64,000 nt of DNA, taken from Streptomyces sp. LUP47B. Lineage in GTDB: Bacteria > Actinomycetota > Actinomycetes > Streptomycetales > Streptomycetaceae. This document shows, piece after piece, positions 43,634 to 53,042 of the stretch. The stretch spans positions 169,883 to 233,882 of the forward strand of contig NZ_MJAH01000001.1 of NCBI RefSeq assembly GCF_001746295.1, given 5' to 3'. The position numbers and the translations under genes were made by a program. The notes under the pieces are model-generated. The model was not told the DNA's origin. It saw only the letters and a list, made by a program, of their open reading frames with translations, and did not search any database. Position 1 is the first letter of the stretch. The number at the start of each line of letters is the position of its first letter.

Positions 43634-44665
43634 TCAGGCGGCTGGTGCGAGGTAAGGGAAGGACGACGTGGGAGGGGCATCGACAGCTTCCTTGCCCAGT
43701 CCGACACTCAAGGCGCTGTCCGTCGCGAGAGAGAACATGACTTCCCCCGCGTTGTCGGTAAGCGCTCGCCCGTTGAATCGTGCGAAGCCAAAAACGGCGG
43801 ATGTGCCGACCGTGTAGGGAAGGATGTCCGGAAGGAGACGCTCGGCTACCTCTTGGCCGTAGCCCTGCGGATCAGACGTGGTGCCGCGGGCGGTGACGAC
43901 CGCGGCGACGCGTCCGGCGATCTCCTGGGCGAAGGCGTTGGTGTCGTCGGCCGGGTCAGTCTGGTTCAAGCGTTCGGCGAGTTCGTCGTCGAACTGAGCG
44001 AAGATCGGCTACACCATCGGGAGGCCGCACCTGTTGACGCGATGCCATCCGCCGGCATCGGTCGCCAGCATCGTGACTCCCCATACGCCGATGTTCCGGC
44101 CCTGCGTGACACTCAGCAGATGTTCGTCCGGCACCTCCAGCACGATGGATCGTACTTTCATCCCGGAGAACAAGCTGGTGACGTGTCCGGAGTCCGGGTG
44201 GGGCGGGGCGACGTCTGTGCCGTGTTGGAACGCCTGGCCCACCGCCTCAACCACTGCCGGATTCATCCAGAACGGGTCGCTCGCGCGGCCGGTCCACACC
44301 CGCAGGCCTTCATCAGTGCTGAGCGCGCGTCCTGTCCGACCGGAGAGCAGGACGCTTCCGCCTGCGGTGTCATCAACCGCGTCAGCTCCGAGCATGCGGC
44401 TCAAGTGCACAAACTGTGAGCCATCGGTCTGCGCCTCTCCGAAGCTGAAGCGAAGGGAAAGATCCTCGACGGCGTCACCTGTGCTGTCGATTTTGAACTC
44501 GTAGCGGGCCTCGGGGTGGAATCCTTTCGGTGCGTCGGGGCCTGCGGAGTCGGAACAGACGTTCATGACCAGGACGGTTCCGCGGTCGCCCCGGAACACG
44601 TAGGTGTCCGAGATGTTCAACCGGGCGTCGGCACTGGCTGCGGGTGAATCCAGATGGTGGGACAT
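43634..44665 (-). pseudogene. DUF4331 family gene interrupted by an in-frame TAG
   Basis: Starts ATG SHHLDSPAASADARLNISDT, YVFRGDRGTVLVMNVCSD and continues KGFHPEARYEFKI. At 44011-44009 there is a TAG in the context CGLPMV-stop-PIFAQFDDELAERLNQ, then the same frame runs on through DPADDTNAFAQEIAGRVAAV to 43634. Homologs read PM(V/M)QPIF here, so one C-to-T change in a CAG codon explains it. Total length of about 343 codons is normal for the family. Family members often carry a signal peptide; this one lacks one. Function unknown. Confidence 0.78.
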
Positions 44666-45048
44666 GCGATCGCTCCAGATGCGCTTTCGGGAGCACATAG
44701 GCAAAGGCGCTGTGCAGCACCTGTTGCGGCATGCGGCGCCGCCGGGCTGGATGCGTGACCTGAGACCGGACCCAGCCGGGAAAAGGCCGGGACTGACGTA
44801 AGGGAGCAAGCCGCCACATGGGGATTACCGTTCCGTTGACACTACCGCTCCCGTGGCGGATGCACGTCGCCGATGGCAAGGCCCCCAGAAGATGACCATG
44901 TCACCGTTGTCCCCTCTGACGAGCAGGGTCCACTCGTGACGAGCAGGGTCCACTCGCGGGCCGGCGCAGCCGTACGGGCGCCGCGCGTCTGCCGCTGTCT
45001 TTCTCGGTGATCGCCTTGACCTCATCGCAGAAGCCATCGGGTGGTGTG
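44666..45048. other. gap with a 20-bp tandem repeat
   Basis: No gene is supported between the DUF4331 gene and the ABC permease stop. It holds TGACGAGCAGGGTCCACTCG twice in direct contact (44917-44936 and 44937-44956). Confidence 0.5.
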
Positions 45049-47496
45049 TCACTCCAGCCGCCTCCGCGTCATCGAGACTGGTTCGCGGCCCGACGCCAGC
45101 CAGGCCGTGGCCGCGGCGGCGACGGGAAGGACGAGCAGCGTGAGCGCGAGCGGCACATAGGGGACGTGGCCGAGCCGACTGAGATCATCGGCGAAGGCGG
45201 CGAGCAGGATGGCGTACGCCCCGGCCGTCCCGAGCAAAGCCCCGGCCAGGGCCAGGAAACCGGCGGTGGCGGCGGTCAGCCCGCGTCGGATGGTGGTCGT
45301 CGCACCGGTTGCGGTGAGGGTGCGCAGTTCGTCGGCCGCTTCGCCGCGGATGGTGCCGACGGTCATGGCCAGCACCCCAAGCGCCAGCAGGGCGCCTCCG
45401 GCCACGGACGCCCAGCGCAGCGTGGCGAGCCCGTCCTGCTGATCGCGTACCTCGGTGACGAGGCCGTTCTCGACCGCCAGTTCACGGGCGGCGGTGACCT
45501 GCGTCCTGGTGAGGTCGTGAGGTGCCTGGACAAACCAGCCGGCGGTGATCGTGCTCCACCCGTAGCGCCGCACCGCCGCAGGGGTGAGGAACGCGTCGGG
45601 TACGGAGGAATAAGCCGAGCCCTGGTAGTGCTCGGTGCGGGCCACGAGATCGCGCCGCACAGTGTTGAGGAGATCCAGCCGTCCGGCCCTCGGGGTGAAC
45701 AGGTCCTTGCCGGCGTCCGCTGCCGTGAGCTTGAAACCGAACCGCCGCGTCGCCTCGGGCGTCGCGAGGTAGGCAGCCCAGCTGCTCCAGGTGTGCGGTC
45801 CGGACTGGCGTCCGACTTCCACGGTCGGCTGCCCCGCTGCGGCCTCCGAGTCACCGGCCTTTTCCTGCGGCGACTTCGGGTCGTAGGCCATGACGAGCGG
45901 GGTCGCCGAGCCGCCCAGGGCAGCGGTGTACTGGTCGATGGCGCGCTGCAGACGCCCCAATTCGGCGGTACTGAGCCGCGGGACGACGGGGTCCTGCGAG
46001 CCGATGCGGATGAGCATCTGGCTGCCGGCCAGATTGCCCCGCTCGGCCGACACCTGACTGGCGGCGGCCAGTACGGACACCGCGACCGGGATGCCGATGG
46101 CCAGGGTGATCGCGGCGAGCGCGGCGCCCGAGCGGGCCTGGTAGCGGCCGAGACCGCGCAGCGCCAGCCGGGGGGTGAAGGGCAGCCGGACGGCTGTCGC
46201 GGCCAGCAGCCGTACCAGCAGCGGGCTGAGCAGCAGCAGCCCCGCCACCACCGCGACGATGCCCAGGCAGATCAGCAGTGCGTTGCTCTGGTGCGCCGCG
46301 GCCAGCGAGAGAAGGCCCGAGGCCAGCAGCGCGGCCGCCGCCCACACCGACTGCCGGGCACGCACCGGCCGGGGCGAACGCGCGGTTAGCGCCTGGGCCG
46401 CGGGGATCCGGGCCAGCGCGCGGGCGGGCCACCATGCGGCGGCCGCCGGCGCGAGGACGGCGATGAGAGCCACCAGGACGACGGGTGTCCAGGGCAGGGC
46501 AAGCCGGTCGATGCGGTGGCCGACGGCCTGCTCCATGTGCGGGGCCAGCGGCAGCCAGGCCGCCACCCCGACGAGGGAGCCGACAGCCGCGGCACACACC
46601 CCGCTCAGCACACCGTGCGCGAGCAGCACGAGCCGCACATGCCGGGCGGTGGCGCCAATCGAGGCGAGGATCCCCAGCTGCCGCAGCCGGCGCTGCGCCA
46701 GGACCGCGAACCCGGCGGCGGCGACCAGCGATACGAGCAGCAGGACTACGGTCGCCAGCGCGAACACTGCGGCGACAGGCGCCCCGTTGAAGGTCCGGTG
46801 CTCCTGGACGAACTTGGGGCTGTTGTCGGACTGCCGGTAGTCGGCGAAGACGTCGGCCGGGACGTCGGCCAGCACCACCGCTGTCGTCGCCGGGCGGCCC
46901 GCGACCCGATCCTGCGCGGCGGCGGCCAGCGCGAAGATCTCGCCCAGCTTCTGTGGGTTCTCCACCAGGCCGACTACTTCGAGTCGCTGTCCATCGAGCG
47001 TGACCTCCGCCCCCGGCCGCGTATGGAAGATCTCGGCAGCGGACCTGGTGAGAGCGATCTCCGTGCCGTTGCTGGGGTACCGCCCGCCGACCAGCCGCAG
47101 CATCGGCGTGCCGTAGCGGCCGTGCGGGTCCTGAGCGCGGAGGTCGAGGCGCTGTACAGAACCGGGGATGGTGACCTCCCGGTGGCCGATGACCTCGACC
47201 GGCTTCAGCTTGCCGCGAGCGGCGGCGATCTGGCCCTGCAGCCGGCCCATGTCCTCCAGACGTACGCGCTGCTGCGCCGAGCCGAAGGTGCCGGCTGGGG
47301 ACTCCGGATAGGCGTTGGCGGCGGCGAGGCCGCAGACGGCTGCTGCGACGGCGAAGCCCACGAGGGACACCAGCAGGATCTGCTGGCGCCACTCGCGACG
47401 CAGCAGCCGCCAGGCCCAGCGCACCACCGCAAGACGGGCGGGCAGCCCGCCGCCCGGCGGACGGTTCGGGGCCGGTGCCAGGGTCGCGGCCCTCAC
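45049..47496 (-). CDS. FtsX-like ABC transporter permease
   Basis: 815 aa. Start is the GTG overlapping the ATPase stop (GTGA). An N-terminal membrane helix, a large periplasm-side-type domain (VEVIGHREVTIPGSVQRLDL, ALTRSAAEIFHTRPGAEVTL), then FtsX blocks (ALATVVLLLVSLVAAAGFAV, LRQLGILASIGATARHVRLV) and a second copy near the C-terminus (ALGVLAMTVGTIRGEAADEL, RTLTATGATTTIRRGL). This double-FtsX design is typical of Streptomyces antibiotic-resistance or peptide/lipid efflux systems. Works with the ATPase upstream; controlled by the PadR gene heading the operon. Confidence 0.88.
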   Translation of the reverse strand: MRAATLAPAPNRPPGGGLPARLAVVRWAWRLLRREWRQQILLVSLVGFAVAAAVCGLAAANAYPESPAGTFGSAQQRVRLEDMGRLQGQIAAARGKLKPVEVIGHREVTIPGSVQRLDLRAQDPHGRYGTPMLRLVGGRYPSNGTEIALTRSAAEIFHTRPGAEVTLDGQRLEVVGLVENPQKLGEIFALAAAAQDRVAGRPATTAVVLADVPADVFADYRQSDNSPKFVQEHRTFNGAPVAAVFALATVVLLLVSLVAAAGFAVLAQRRLRQLGILASIGATARHVRLVLLAHGVLSGVCAAAVGSLVGVAAWLPLAPHMEQAVGHRIDRLALPWTPVVLVALIAVLAPAAAAWWPARALARIPAAQALTARSPRPVRARQSVWAAAALLASGLLSLAAAHQSNALLICLGIVAVVAGLLLLSPLLVRLLAATAVRLPFTPRLALRGLGRYQARSGAALAAITLAIGIPVAVSVLAAASQVSAERGNLAGSQMLIRIGSQDPVVPRLSTAELGRLQRAIDQYTAALGGSATPLVMAYDPKSPQEKAGDSEAAAGQPTVEVGRQSGPHTWSSWAAYLATPEATRRFGFKLTAADAGKDLFTPRAGRLDLLNTVRRDLVARTEHYQGSAYSSVPDAFLTPAAVRRYGWSTITAGWFVQAPHDLTRTQVTAARELAVENGLVTEVRDQQDGLATLRWASVAGGALLALGVLAMTVGTIRGEAADELRTLTATGATTTIRRGLTAATAGFLALAGALLGTAGAYAILLAAFADDLSRLGHVPYVPLALTLLVLPVAAAATAWLASGREPVSMTRRRLE

Positions 47497-48221
47497 CGAC
47501 CCGGCTCCCCGCCGGTCAGCAGACTCTCGGGACCTTCGGTCGGCGTACTCGCATCGATGACGACGCCGTCCCGTACGAACACCACCCGGTCGGCCCAGGC
47601 CGCGAGTTGGGAGTCGTGGGTGACCAGCACCGCAGCGGCGCCGTCGCGGCACGCGGACCGGATGAGGCGCATGACGCTCTCGCCGGTGTCGGAGTCGAGG
47701 GCGCCGGTGGGCTCGTCGGCGAGCAGCAGCCGCCGGTCGCCGACCAGGGCGCGGGCGATGGCGACGCGCTGCCGCATGCCGCCGGAGAGCTCGTCGGGAA
47801 AGCTGCCCGCCCGGTCGGCGAGCCCCAGCTCCGCGAGGGCGCGCATGCCTTCGTGGCGGGCTTGCTTGGCCTTCATGCCGTCGAGTTCCAACGGCATGGT
47901 GATGTTCTCGACGGCTGTGAGCCCGGCGAGCAGGTTGAAGTCCTGGAAGACGTAACCGAGATGGCGGCGACGCAGCCGGGCCCGGTCGTTGGAGCTGAGG
48001 TCGGACAGCGCCGTTCCCTCGATGACGACCTCGCCGCTGGTGGGCTCCTCGAGGCTCCCGGCGATCGTCAGCAGGGTTGACTTGCCGGAGCCACTGGGGC
48101 CCATGACGGCGACGAGTTCGCCGGGGGCCACGCTCAGATCGACGTTGTCGAGCGCCTGTACGGCGGCGGTCCCCGTGCCGTAGGTCTTGGAGACTTTACG
48201 GATGTCGAGCACGGCGCTCAT
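47493..48221 (-). CDS. ABC transporter ATP-binding protein, LolD/MacB type
   Basis: 242 aa. Walker A GPSGSGKST, Q-loop YVFQDFNLL, signature LSGGMRQRVAIARAL, Walker B LLLADEPTGALD, H-loop VLVTHDS. Start is the ATG (SAVLDIRKVSKTYG) that overlaps the PadR stop by ATGA. Powers the FtsX-like permease encoded next. Such pairs export peptides, antibiotics or lipids; the substrate is unknown. Confidence 0.92.
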   Translation of the reverse strand: MSAVLDIRKVSKTYGTGTAAVQALDNVDLSVAPGELVAVMGPSGSGKSTLLTIAGSLEEPTSGEVVIEGTALSDLSSNDRARLRRRHLGYVFQDFNLLAGLTAVENITMPLELDGMKAKQARHEGMRALAELGLADRAGSFPDELSGGMRQRVAIARALVGDRRLLLADEPTGALDSDTGESVMRLIRSACRDGAAAVLVTHDSQLAAWADRVVFVRDGVVIDASTPTEGPESLLTGGEPGR

Positions 48222-48793
48222 CGCAAGGCCTCCCGGGCCGGAAGCCGAAGGGTCTCGTCTGCGACGCGCAGTTCGTCGAGGCTGTGGTGCTTGAGGCGCC
48301 CCTCCGCGGCGTCGAGCCACCGGACGACGGACTCGAGCCGGAAGAGCTGGGCGTCGGCGACCAGCAGCAGCGACAAGTCCTGCGGGGCGTCCTCCTTGAG
48401 CCGGGTGTACTGGCGCATCTGCGCGACGGTGTGCCGCCGATGGGCCTGGAGGATCTCCGGCACGTCCACGCCAGGCAGCCGCAGCGCAACCAGCACCTTG
48501 ATCACCAGCTCGTCCCGCGGCGGCGCGTCGGCCCCCGGGGGTGTACGCAGCCAGGTGTCGAGCTCCTGGCTGCCCGGCGGGGTGATCTGGTACTTCTTCT
48601 GCGGCCCCTCGAAGGTGTCGGCGGGGTCGGACTCCACCAGCCCGTCCCGCTCGAGCCGCTGCATGGTCGTGTACACCTGGCCGGTGTTGAGGGGCCAGAC
48701 GTCCCCGGTCCGGTTCTCGAACTCCTGCCGCAGCTGAAGCCCGTACTTGGGGCCTTCGCTGAGCAGGGCCAACAGGGCGTGCCGCACGCTCAT
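48218..48793 (-). CDS. PadR-family regulator of the ABC export operon
   Basis: 191 aa. SVRHALLALLSEGPKYGLQL, RQEFENRTGDVWPLNTGQVY, TTMQRLERDGLVESD, then the C-terminal helical domain (LQAHRRHTVAQMRQYTRLKE). First gene of a three-gene leftward operon with the ATPase and permease (ATGA overlaps). A 35-bp palindrome 17 bp upstream of its start is the likely operator, giving autoregulation of the whole operon, released by the exported drug or signal (inference). Confidence 0.9.
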   Translation of the reverse strand: MSVRHALLALLSEGPKYGLQLRQEFENRTGDVWPLNTGQVYTTMQRLERDGLVESDPADTFEGPQKKYQITPPGSQELDTWLRTPPGADAPPRDELVIKVLVALRLPGVDVPEILQAHRRHTVAQMRQYTRLKEDAPQDLSLLLVADAQLFRLESVVRWLDAAEGRLKHHSLDELRVADETLRLPAREALR

Positions 48794-48809
48794 GGAACCT
48801 CCAACAGCG

Positions 48810-48844
48810 TACTGTCTACTGAGTAGAATACTCAGTAGACAGTA
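48810..48844. promoter_or_regulatory. 35-bp PadR operator palindrome
   Basis: TACTGTCTACTGAGTA and its exact reverse complement are separated by GAA: 16 of 16 paired bases. It also contains nested CTACTGAGTA/TACTCAGTAG repeats. Lies 17 bp before the PadR start codon, where it would overlap the promoter or transcript start. Confidence 0.75.
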
Positions 48845-49851
48845 GGCCGCGGATGGCTGGATGGCCAGTGTCTGGGCGTGGTGTGTGCCGAAGGCGCCGA
48901 AGCCCACCACTGTCTTGGTGACCCGACGCAGGCCCCCGGCCTGCACCGCCAGCGCCCCTACGACGGCGAGCACGGCCGACGAGACCTTCCCGCCCCAGCC
49001 GATAGGGCGAAACCCTCCACCAGGTCCTCGACGTCTGACCGATCCCCGGACCGGCTGCCCTGCACGACCGGCTCAGTGCTGATGGTGATCGCGCTGGGAC
49101 AGGTACAGAGGACTGAGATGGCGCCAGTAGCCGTGTGTGAGGTCTTCGGCCTCCCGCACCGCCCGCTGAGCGCAGGGCGTCTCCGGCGGCAGACCCTGCC
49201 CGGTCGGTGCCCCGGCGGAGCTCATGCGCCGACCATCCCTCAGCGCCGTCCAGCGCGAGGCACGGCGGGCTACTCCAGCCGTGCGCGGCCAGCCGCGTCG
49301 GCCCGCCAGACACCACCTCGCCAGCAATACCTCCGCCACCACCGACAGCGCGCCGACGGCATACACCTCATGACCGGCCACTGGCTCCTCCTGCCGGACG
49401 CCCGCATGGACCGTGCCGGATTCGTCTGCCCCGGCACCCCATCAGCAACGTCACCGCCGGGCCAACAAACCCTCACACGCCATCGCCGCGTCTGGTGACC
49501 TGGGCGAACTCCGAAGGCGGTGGCTGCGCGACATCCAGCGCAGCACGTTGGCGCAACGCCTAGAGCAACATCCAGCGCAACGGCTTCATGTCGTGAATCC
49601 GGGACGGGGGCGCCCCTGCGCGCGGCGGAACAATCAGGCGCTACATGATCGGCGTGCAGTCGTCTTCTTCGCCGCCGTCCTCTTGGGCCGGCTGTTCCTT
49701 CGGCGCTGTTCGGGCTCCGAGGCTCCCCAGCTGCGTCCGTGAGCAAGCCGCCTATCCTGCTCGGATCAAGACAGCAGCCGTCGCATCTCCGTAATCGCAT
49801 GCCACCCAGCATCCTGACGTGGCAGGCACTGCACATGAGCACAGCTACTCA
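48845..49851. other. about 1 kb without a supported gene
   Basis: Open frames on both strands but no domain or convincing start. One minus frame (about 49073-49400) ends VREAEDLTHGYWRHLSPLYL and could be a fragment. Near 49640-49700 a minus frame ends AAKKTTARRSCSA, an Ala/Lys-rich tail repeated at 51024. Probably decayed sequence. Confidence 0.4.
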
Positions 49852-49916
49852 GAGGGCGGTATGAGGCTTGGTGTCCGTCTTGGCGTGGCTCGGACGCCAA
49901 GCCTCATACCGCCCTC
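49852..49916 (-). terminator. strong hairpin after the DUF1707 gene
   Basis: Arms 49852-49876 and 49892-49916 are complementary at 24 of 25 positions, with a 15-base loop. It begins 7 bp after the stop codon of the leftward DUF1707 gene. There is no T-run, which is common for actinobacterial terminators. It is symmetrical and could work from both sides. Confidence 0.7.
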
Positions 49917-49922
49917 ACAACG

Positions 49923-50534
49923 CTAACCAGCCGCACCCCGCTCTTTGCTATGGCAGAGCGTTCCCATTGGCCTGCTCTTGGTGACGACAGCGCCCCACAT
50001 TGCAAGGCCGCTGATCACGATGCGCGGTGCACCCGGTCTTGCGCGCCTGGCCCCTCGTTTGCCAAACAGGCCGAACAGCCCAAAGCCCCTGACCTCGACA
50101 TCGACGTCGTCGGGGACGACGATTTTGGTGCCGCCCCACAGTGTCACACTGAAGACCCGCGTCTCCTGGCTGGTGAAGCGGGCCTCGCTGAGGTCGAGCC
50201 GGCCTCCGCCGAATATCGACCACGCGGTGAACCTGGGTGGGACGACCCACTCGCCTTGGCGCTTGAACCCTCCGAAGATCCCTAAGGCCAAGCGGGACGT
50301 TGGTCGGTGGTCGACCACGAGTATGTCTCTGTGGCCAGGTTCTGGGAGGTCGCGGCCCGCCAGTTCCAGTTGAGCGCGAGTCTTCGCGTGGTAAATCTCG
50401 GCGAGCCGCTGGTCCAGCTCGGCCATTTCGATCCGCCCTGTTGCGAGCGCCTCCCGGACCCTCGCAGCCGCACGGTCACGCTCATCATCGGAGGCCAGCA
50501 ACTCACGTTCAGAATGCCCGAAGTGCTCAGTCAT
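49923..50534 (-). CDS. DUF1707 protein with LiaF-like C-terminal domain
   Basis: 203 aa. The N-terminal DUF1707 helices carry LLASDDERDRAAARVREALA, TGRIEMAELDQRLAEIYHAK. A beta-rich C-terminal domain (FTAWSIFGGGRLDLSEARFT, TKIVVPDDVDVEVRG) resembles the LiaF-type cell-wall stress response fold. No membrane helix is evident. Start is the ATG (TEHFGHSER). Probably a soluble or membrane-associated envelope-stress protein; role inferred. Transcribed alone. Confidence 0.8.
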   Translation of the reverse strand: MTEHFGHSERELLASDDERDRAAARVREALATGRIEMAELDQRLAEIYHAKTRAQLELAGRDLPEPGHRDILVVDHRPTSRLALGIFGGFKRQGEWVVPPRFTAWSIFGGGRLDLSEARFTSQETRVFSVTLWGGTKIVVPDDVDVEVRGFGLFGLFGKRGARRARPGAPRIVISGLAMWGAVVTKSRPMGTLCHSKERGAAG

Positions 50535-51023
50535 ATGTCTGATTCTCGCATGGGTCAACTCCACGAAGCGATCAACATCGCCACCCCTGCCCGTAGTTCA
50601 CATCGAGGAGGCCTGTGCCACAGTCGTGCCACATCGTGCGGTCAACCACGGTCAACGACGGCTTGCCGCAGTCGAGATGCGCCGTTGCCCTGGGTTATTG
50701 CTACAGCCGTAGCGACCGGGGTGCTCCCGCCGCCGATCACACCCGCCCTTACAAGGCAGTGATCACCGGGATGCTCGATCAGTCCTGGGCCGTCCCTGAG
50801 CCGTCCGAGGCCGACCAACGCTGACAGGCCGCACCCACGGGTGACCACTCCCACCCCGCCCTGGCCTGGGCTACCGGAGTTGATCTGCGATACAGGGAGG
50901 GTTATGCGTGCACCCGGAGATGTCACCTGCCGAGGCCTCCCAACACCGATCGTGGTGCCGGTCTGGCTGAAAAGCCCCGCCGTAGCGATCAAACCCTAGG
51001 CCTTCACCGGGAGCCCGCTCCCT
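50535..51023. other. no gene recognised
   Basis: Upstream region of the DUF1707 gene and beyond. No domain or RNA gene recognised. Confidence 0.4.
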
Positions 51024-51146
51024 TCAGGCGCTACGCGGTCGGCGTGCTGCCGTCTTCTTCGCGGCCGTCTTGGCTGCCGATGACCGCCTGAGAACGGGAC
51101 CGACCGGTGCGGACCCATTGACCCCTGGCGGACGGCGCGCTTTCAT
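51024..51146 (-). CDS. possible 40-aa basic peptide or gene tail
   Basis: ATG to TGA frame: KARRPPGVNGSAPVGPVLRR, SSAAKTAAKKTAARRPRSA. The Ala/Lys-rich end resembles DNA-binding tails of Ku or HU-type proteins. A diverged copy of the last 50 bp lies near 49640-49690. Either a small peptide or leftover 3' ends of a longer gene; there is no good ribosome site. Confidence 0.25.
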   Translation of the reverse strand: MKARRPPGVNGSAPVGPVLRRSSAAKTAAKKTAARRPRSA

Positions 51147-51238
51147 CTCGTGCATCCCCGTGAGCCTTCTGCGCCGGGCCGAGGGCACGGGGTCCGGGGG
51201 CGGCGGTGGCCGTCCCGGCCGACGGGGGGAGCCACCTG

Positions 51239-52462
51239 ATGAGACCTGCCTTACGCATGTCCATGACCACTGTCCTGGTGGTCGCGGTCGCCTGTCTCCC
51301 CTGGCCGGCCGGGGCGGCCGACACCGATCAGGTCCCGCGCACCGAACGGATCAGCGTGGCCCCTGACGGCACCGGCGGCAACCACCACTCGGAACAGCCG
51401 GTGGTCAGCGCGGACGGACGCGTGGTGGCCTTCCAGTCGTCGGCGAGCAACCTGGTGCCCGGTACGGACGTGCCGAACAGCATCTTCTACCGGACGGCTC
51501 CCGGCGCACCGCTACAGCGTGTCGTGGTGCCGGGCGAGACGACGTCGACGCCACAGCTGTCCGAGTCGGGGCGCTACCTGACCTTCAACTCGTACTCCAC
51601 CCCGACCGGGACGTCGTCCGTGCACATCATGGACCTGCAGACCGGCCAGACCGAACGCCTGGCACCCGCGCTGGACGAGGGATACCACGTGTCCTACGGC
51701 GTCGCCCCGATCAGCGCCGGTGGCCGCTACGTCGCCTTCGTCGCCCGGCCCACCGCCGACGAGAACGGCGTCTACGCCTGCCGGGTCATGCTCCTGGACC
51801 GCCGGACGCAACAGGTCCTGCGGGTCAGCCGACCCGCGGACGGCTCGAAGAACTTCCACCAGTGCCAGCAGGTCTCGATGAGCGCCGACGGCCGCAAGAT
51901 CGCCTATCTGGAGGGTTACTCCGGGCCGGCCGACGACGATCAGGGCGACATCCTGGTGTACGACCGCATGACCGGAAGAACCGTACAGGCCGATGCCACC
52001 CATGACGGTGCAACGGCCGACATGTCGGCCGTCGCACCGGTGCTGAGTCCCGACGGTTCCAAGGTCGGTTTCAACTCACGGGCCACCAACCTGGTTCCAC
52101 AGGCCGATCCGAACGGCGGCTGGAACGCCTTCGTCCGTGACCTGCGCACCGGCACGCTCCAGCGGTACGACGGCCACTCCCCCACGGATCTCACCTCGGT
52201 GTCGGACCTGTCAGTGCACGGCTCGAAACTGCTGCTGAACACCGCGGACGCGGATGGCAGATCGCTGGGGCTGGTCCTGCGCGATCTGCGGACCGGCCAC
52301 GAGGAGTTGCTGTCACCGGGACAGGACGGCAAGCCCGTCACCGTGGGGCACGCCGCGCTGAGCGCGGACGAGTCGAGCGCCGTGTTCGACTCCTACTACC
52401 CGGGGCTGGTGCCCGAGGACACGAACCTGATCGGGGACGTGTTCGTCCGCACCCTGCGCTGA
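51239..52462 (+). CDS. secreted TolB-like beta-propeller protein
   Basis: 407 aa. Signal peptide (ALRMSMTTVLVVAVACLPWPAGA), then WD40/TolB-like blades each with an ADGR-type turn: SADGRVVAFQSSASNLVPG, SESGRYLTFNS, SAGGRYVAFVA, SADGRKIAYLE, SPDGSKVGFNSRATNLVP, SADESSAVFDS. GGGGGAG precedes the ATG by about seven bases. Probably binds proteins or polymers outside the cell; function unknown. Transcribed alone. Confidence 0.82.
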   Translation: MRPALRMSMTTVLVVAVACLPWPAGAADTDQVPRTERISVAPDGTGGNHHSEQPVVSADGRVVAFQSSASNLVPGTDVPNSIFYRTAPGAPLQRVVVPGETTSTPQLSESGRYLTFNSYSTPTGTSSVHIMDLQTGQTERLAPALDEGYHVSYGVAPISAGGRYVAFVARPTADENGVYACRVMLLDRRTQQVLRVSRPADGSKNFHQCQQVSMSADGRKIAYLEGYSGPADDDQGDILVYDRMTGRTVQADATHDGATADMSAVAPVLSPDGSKVGFNSRATNLVPQADPNGGWNAFVRDLRTGTLQRYDGHSPTDLTSVSDLSVHGSKLLLNTADADGRSLGLVLRDLRTGHEELLSPGQDGKPVTVGHAALSADESSAVFDSYYPGLVPEDTNLIGDVFVRTLR

Positions 52463-53005
52463 ACCGTCGGCGTCACCGCCCGGAGCGCCGTGGCACAAGC
52501 GGTCATCGCGTGGGGCCCGCGGCGGCGGGTGAGGACGGCGGCGCTGATCTGTTCCGCCGACAGGCACTGGGCGTCGCCGCTGCCGGCGGGGGGACACCCG
52601 CAGCGCCGCAGCTCCAGATGCCAGCCGCCGTCGGGAAAGAGGCCGTCGCCGGAGCCGAGGACGGTGGGGCCCGGGGGATCGCCGACGAATGGGCGGCGGG
52701 GAGAAGCACTGACCACGGAGGCATCGTCATCCGGCTGTGCCCCGCGCAAGAGAAGTCGCAACTGATGATGCAGGAGAAGGCGCAAGGGTTGACGCAGGAG
52801 ATGTTGCCGAGCCGCCGCCAGCCAACTGACTCAAGTGGTCCAGTTCGAAAGTCCCTCGGGGTTGGAGTCTGTGCCGGGGCGATGTTGGTTGTCACCGTGC
52901 CTACCGACCTTCGGCGCGGCACGTGGCACGGCAAGGGGTGTAGTTGCGAACAGCAAGCAACTGGTTGGGCACCGGCTCGGATGGTGAACTGCGGGATTTT
53001 CAGGG
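52463..53005. other. no gene recognised
   Basis: A minus frame (VLGSGDGLFPDGGWHLELRR then CGCPPAGSGDAQCLSAEQIS) looks mildly coding but has no start or known domain. Otherwise nothing supported. Confidence 0.35.
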
Positions 53006-53036
53006 TTGACCTTGACCTAAGGTCAGGCCTCACGCT
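53006..53036 (+). promoter_or_regulatory. MerR-type promoter with long spacer
   Basis: TTGACC (53006-53011), 19-base spacer, CACGCT (53031-53036). The spacer holds the palindrome TGACCT-A-AGGTCA (53013-53025). A 19-bp spacer containing the operator is the classic MerR-family arrangement, and a MerR gene is second in the operon. Confidence 0.6.
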
Positions 53037-53042
53037 GAACGC

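Noticed and set aside
46516..47955. Plus-strand 479-codon frame opposite the ABC genes
   Set aside because: Shadow of the FtsX-like permease and ATPase, which carry all expected motifs.
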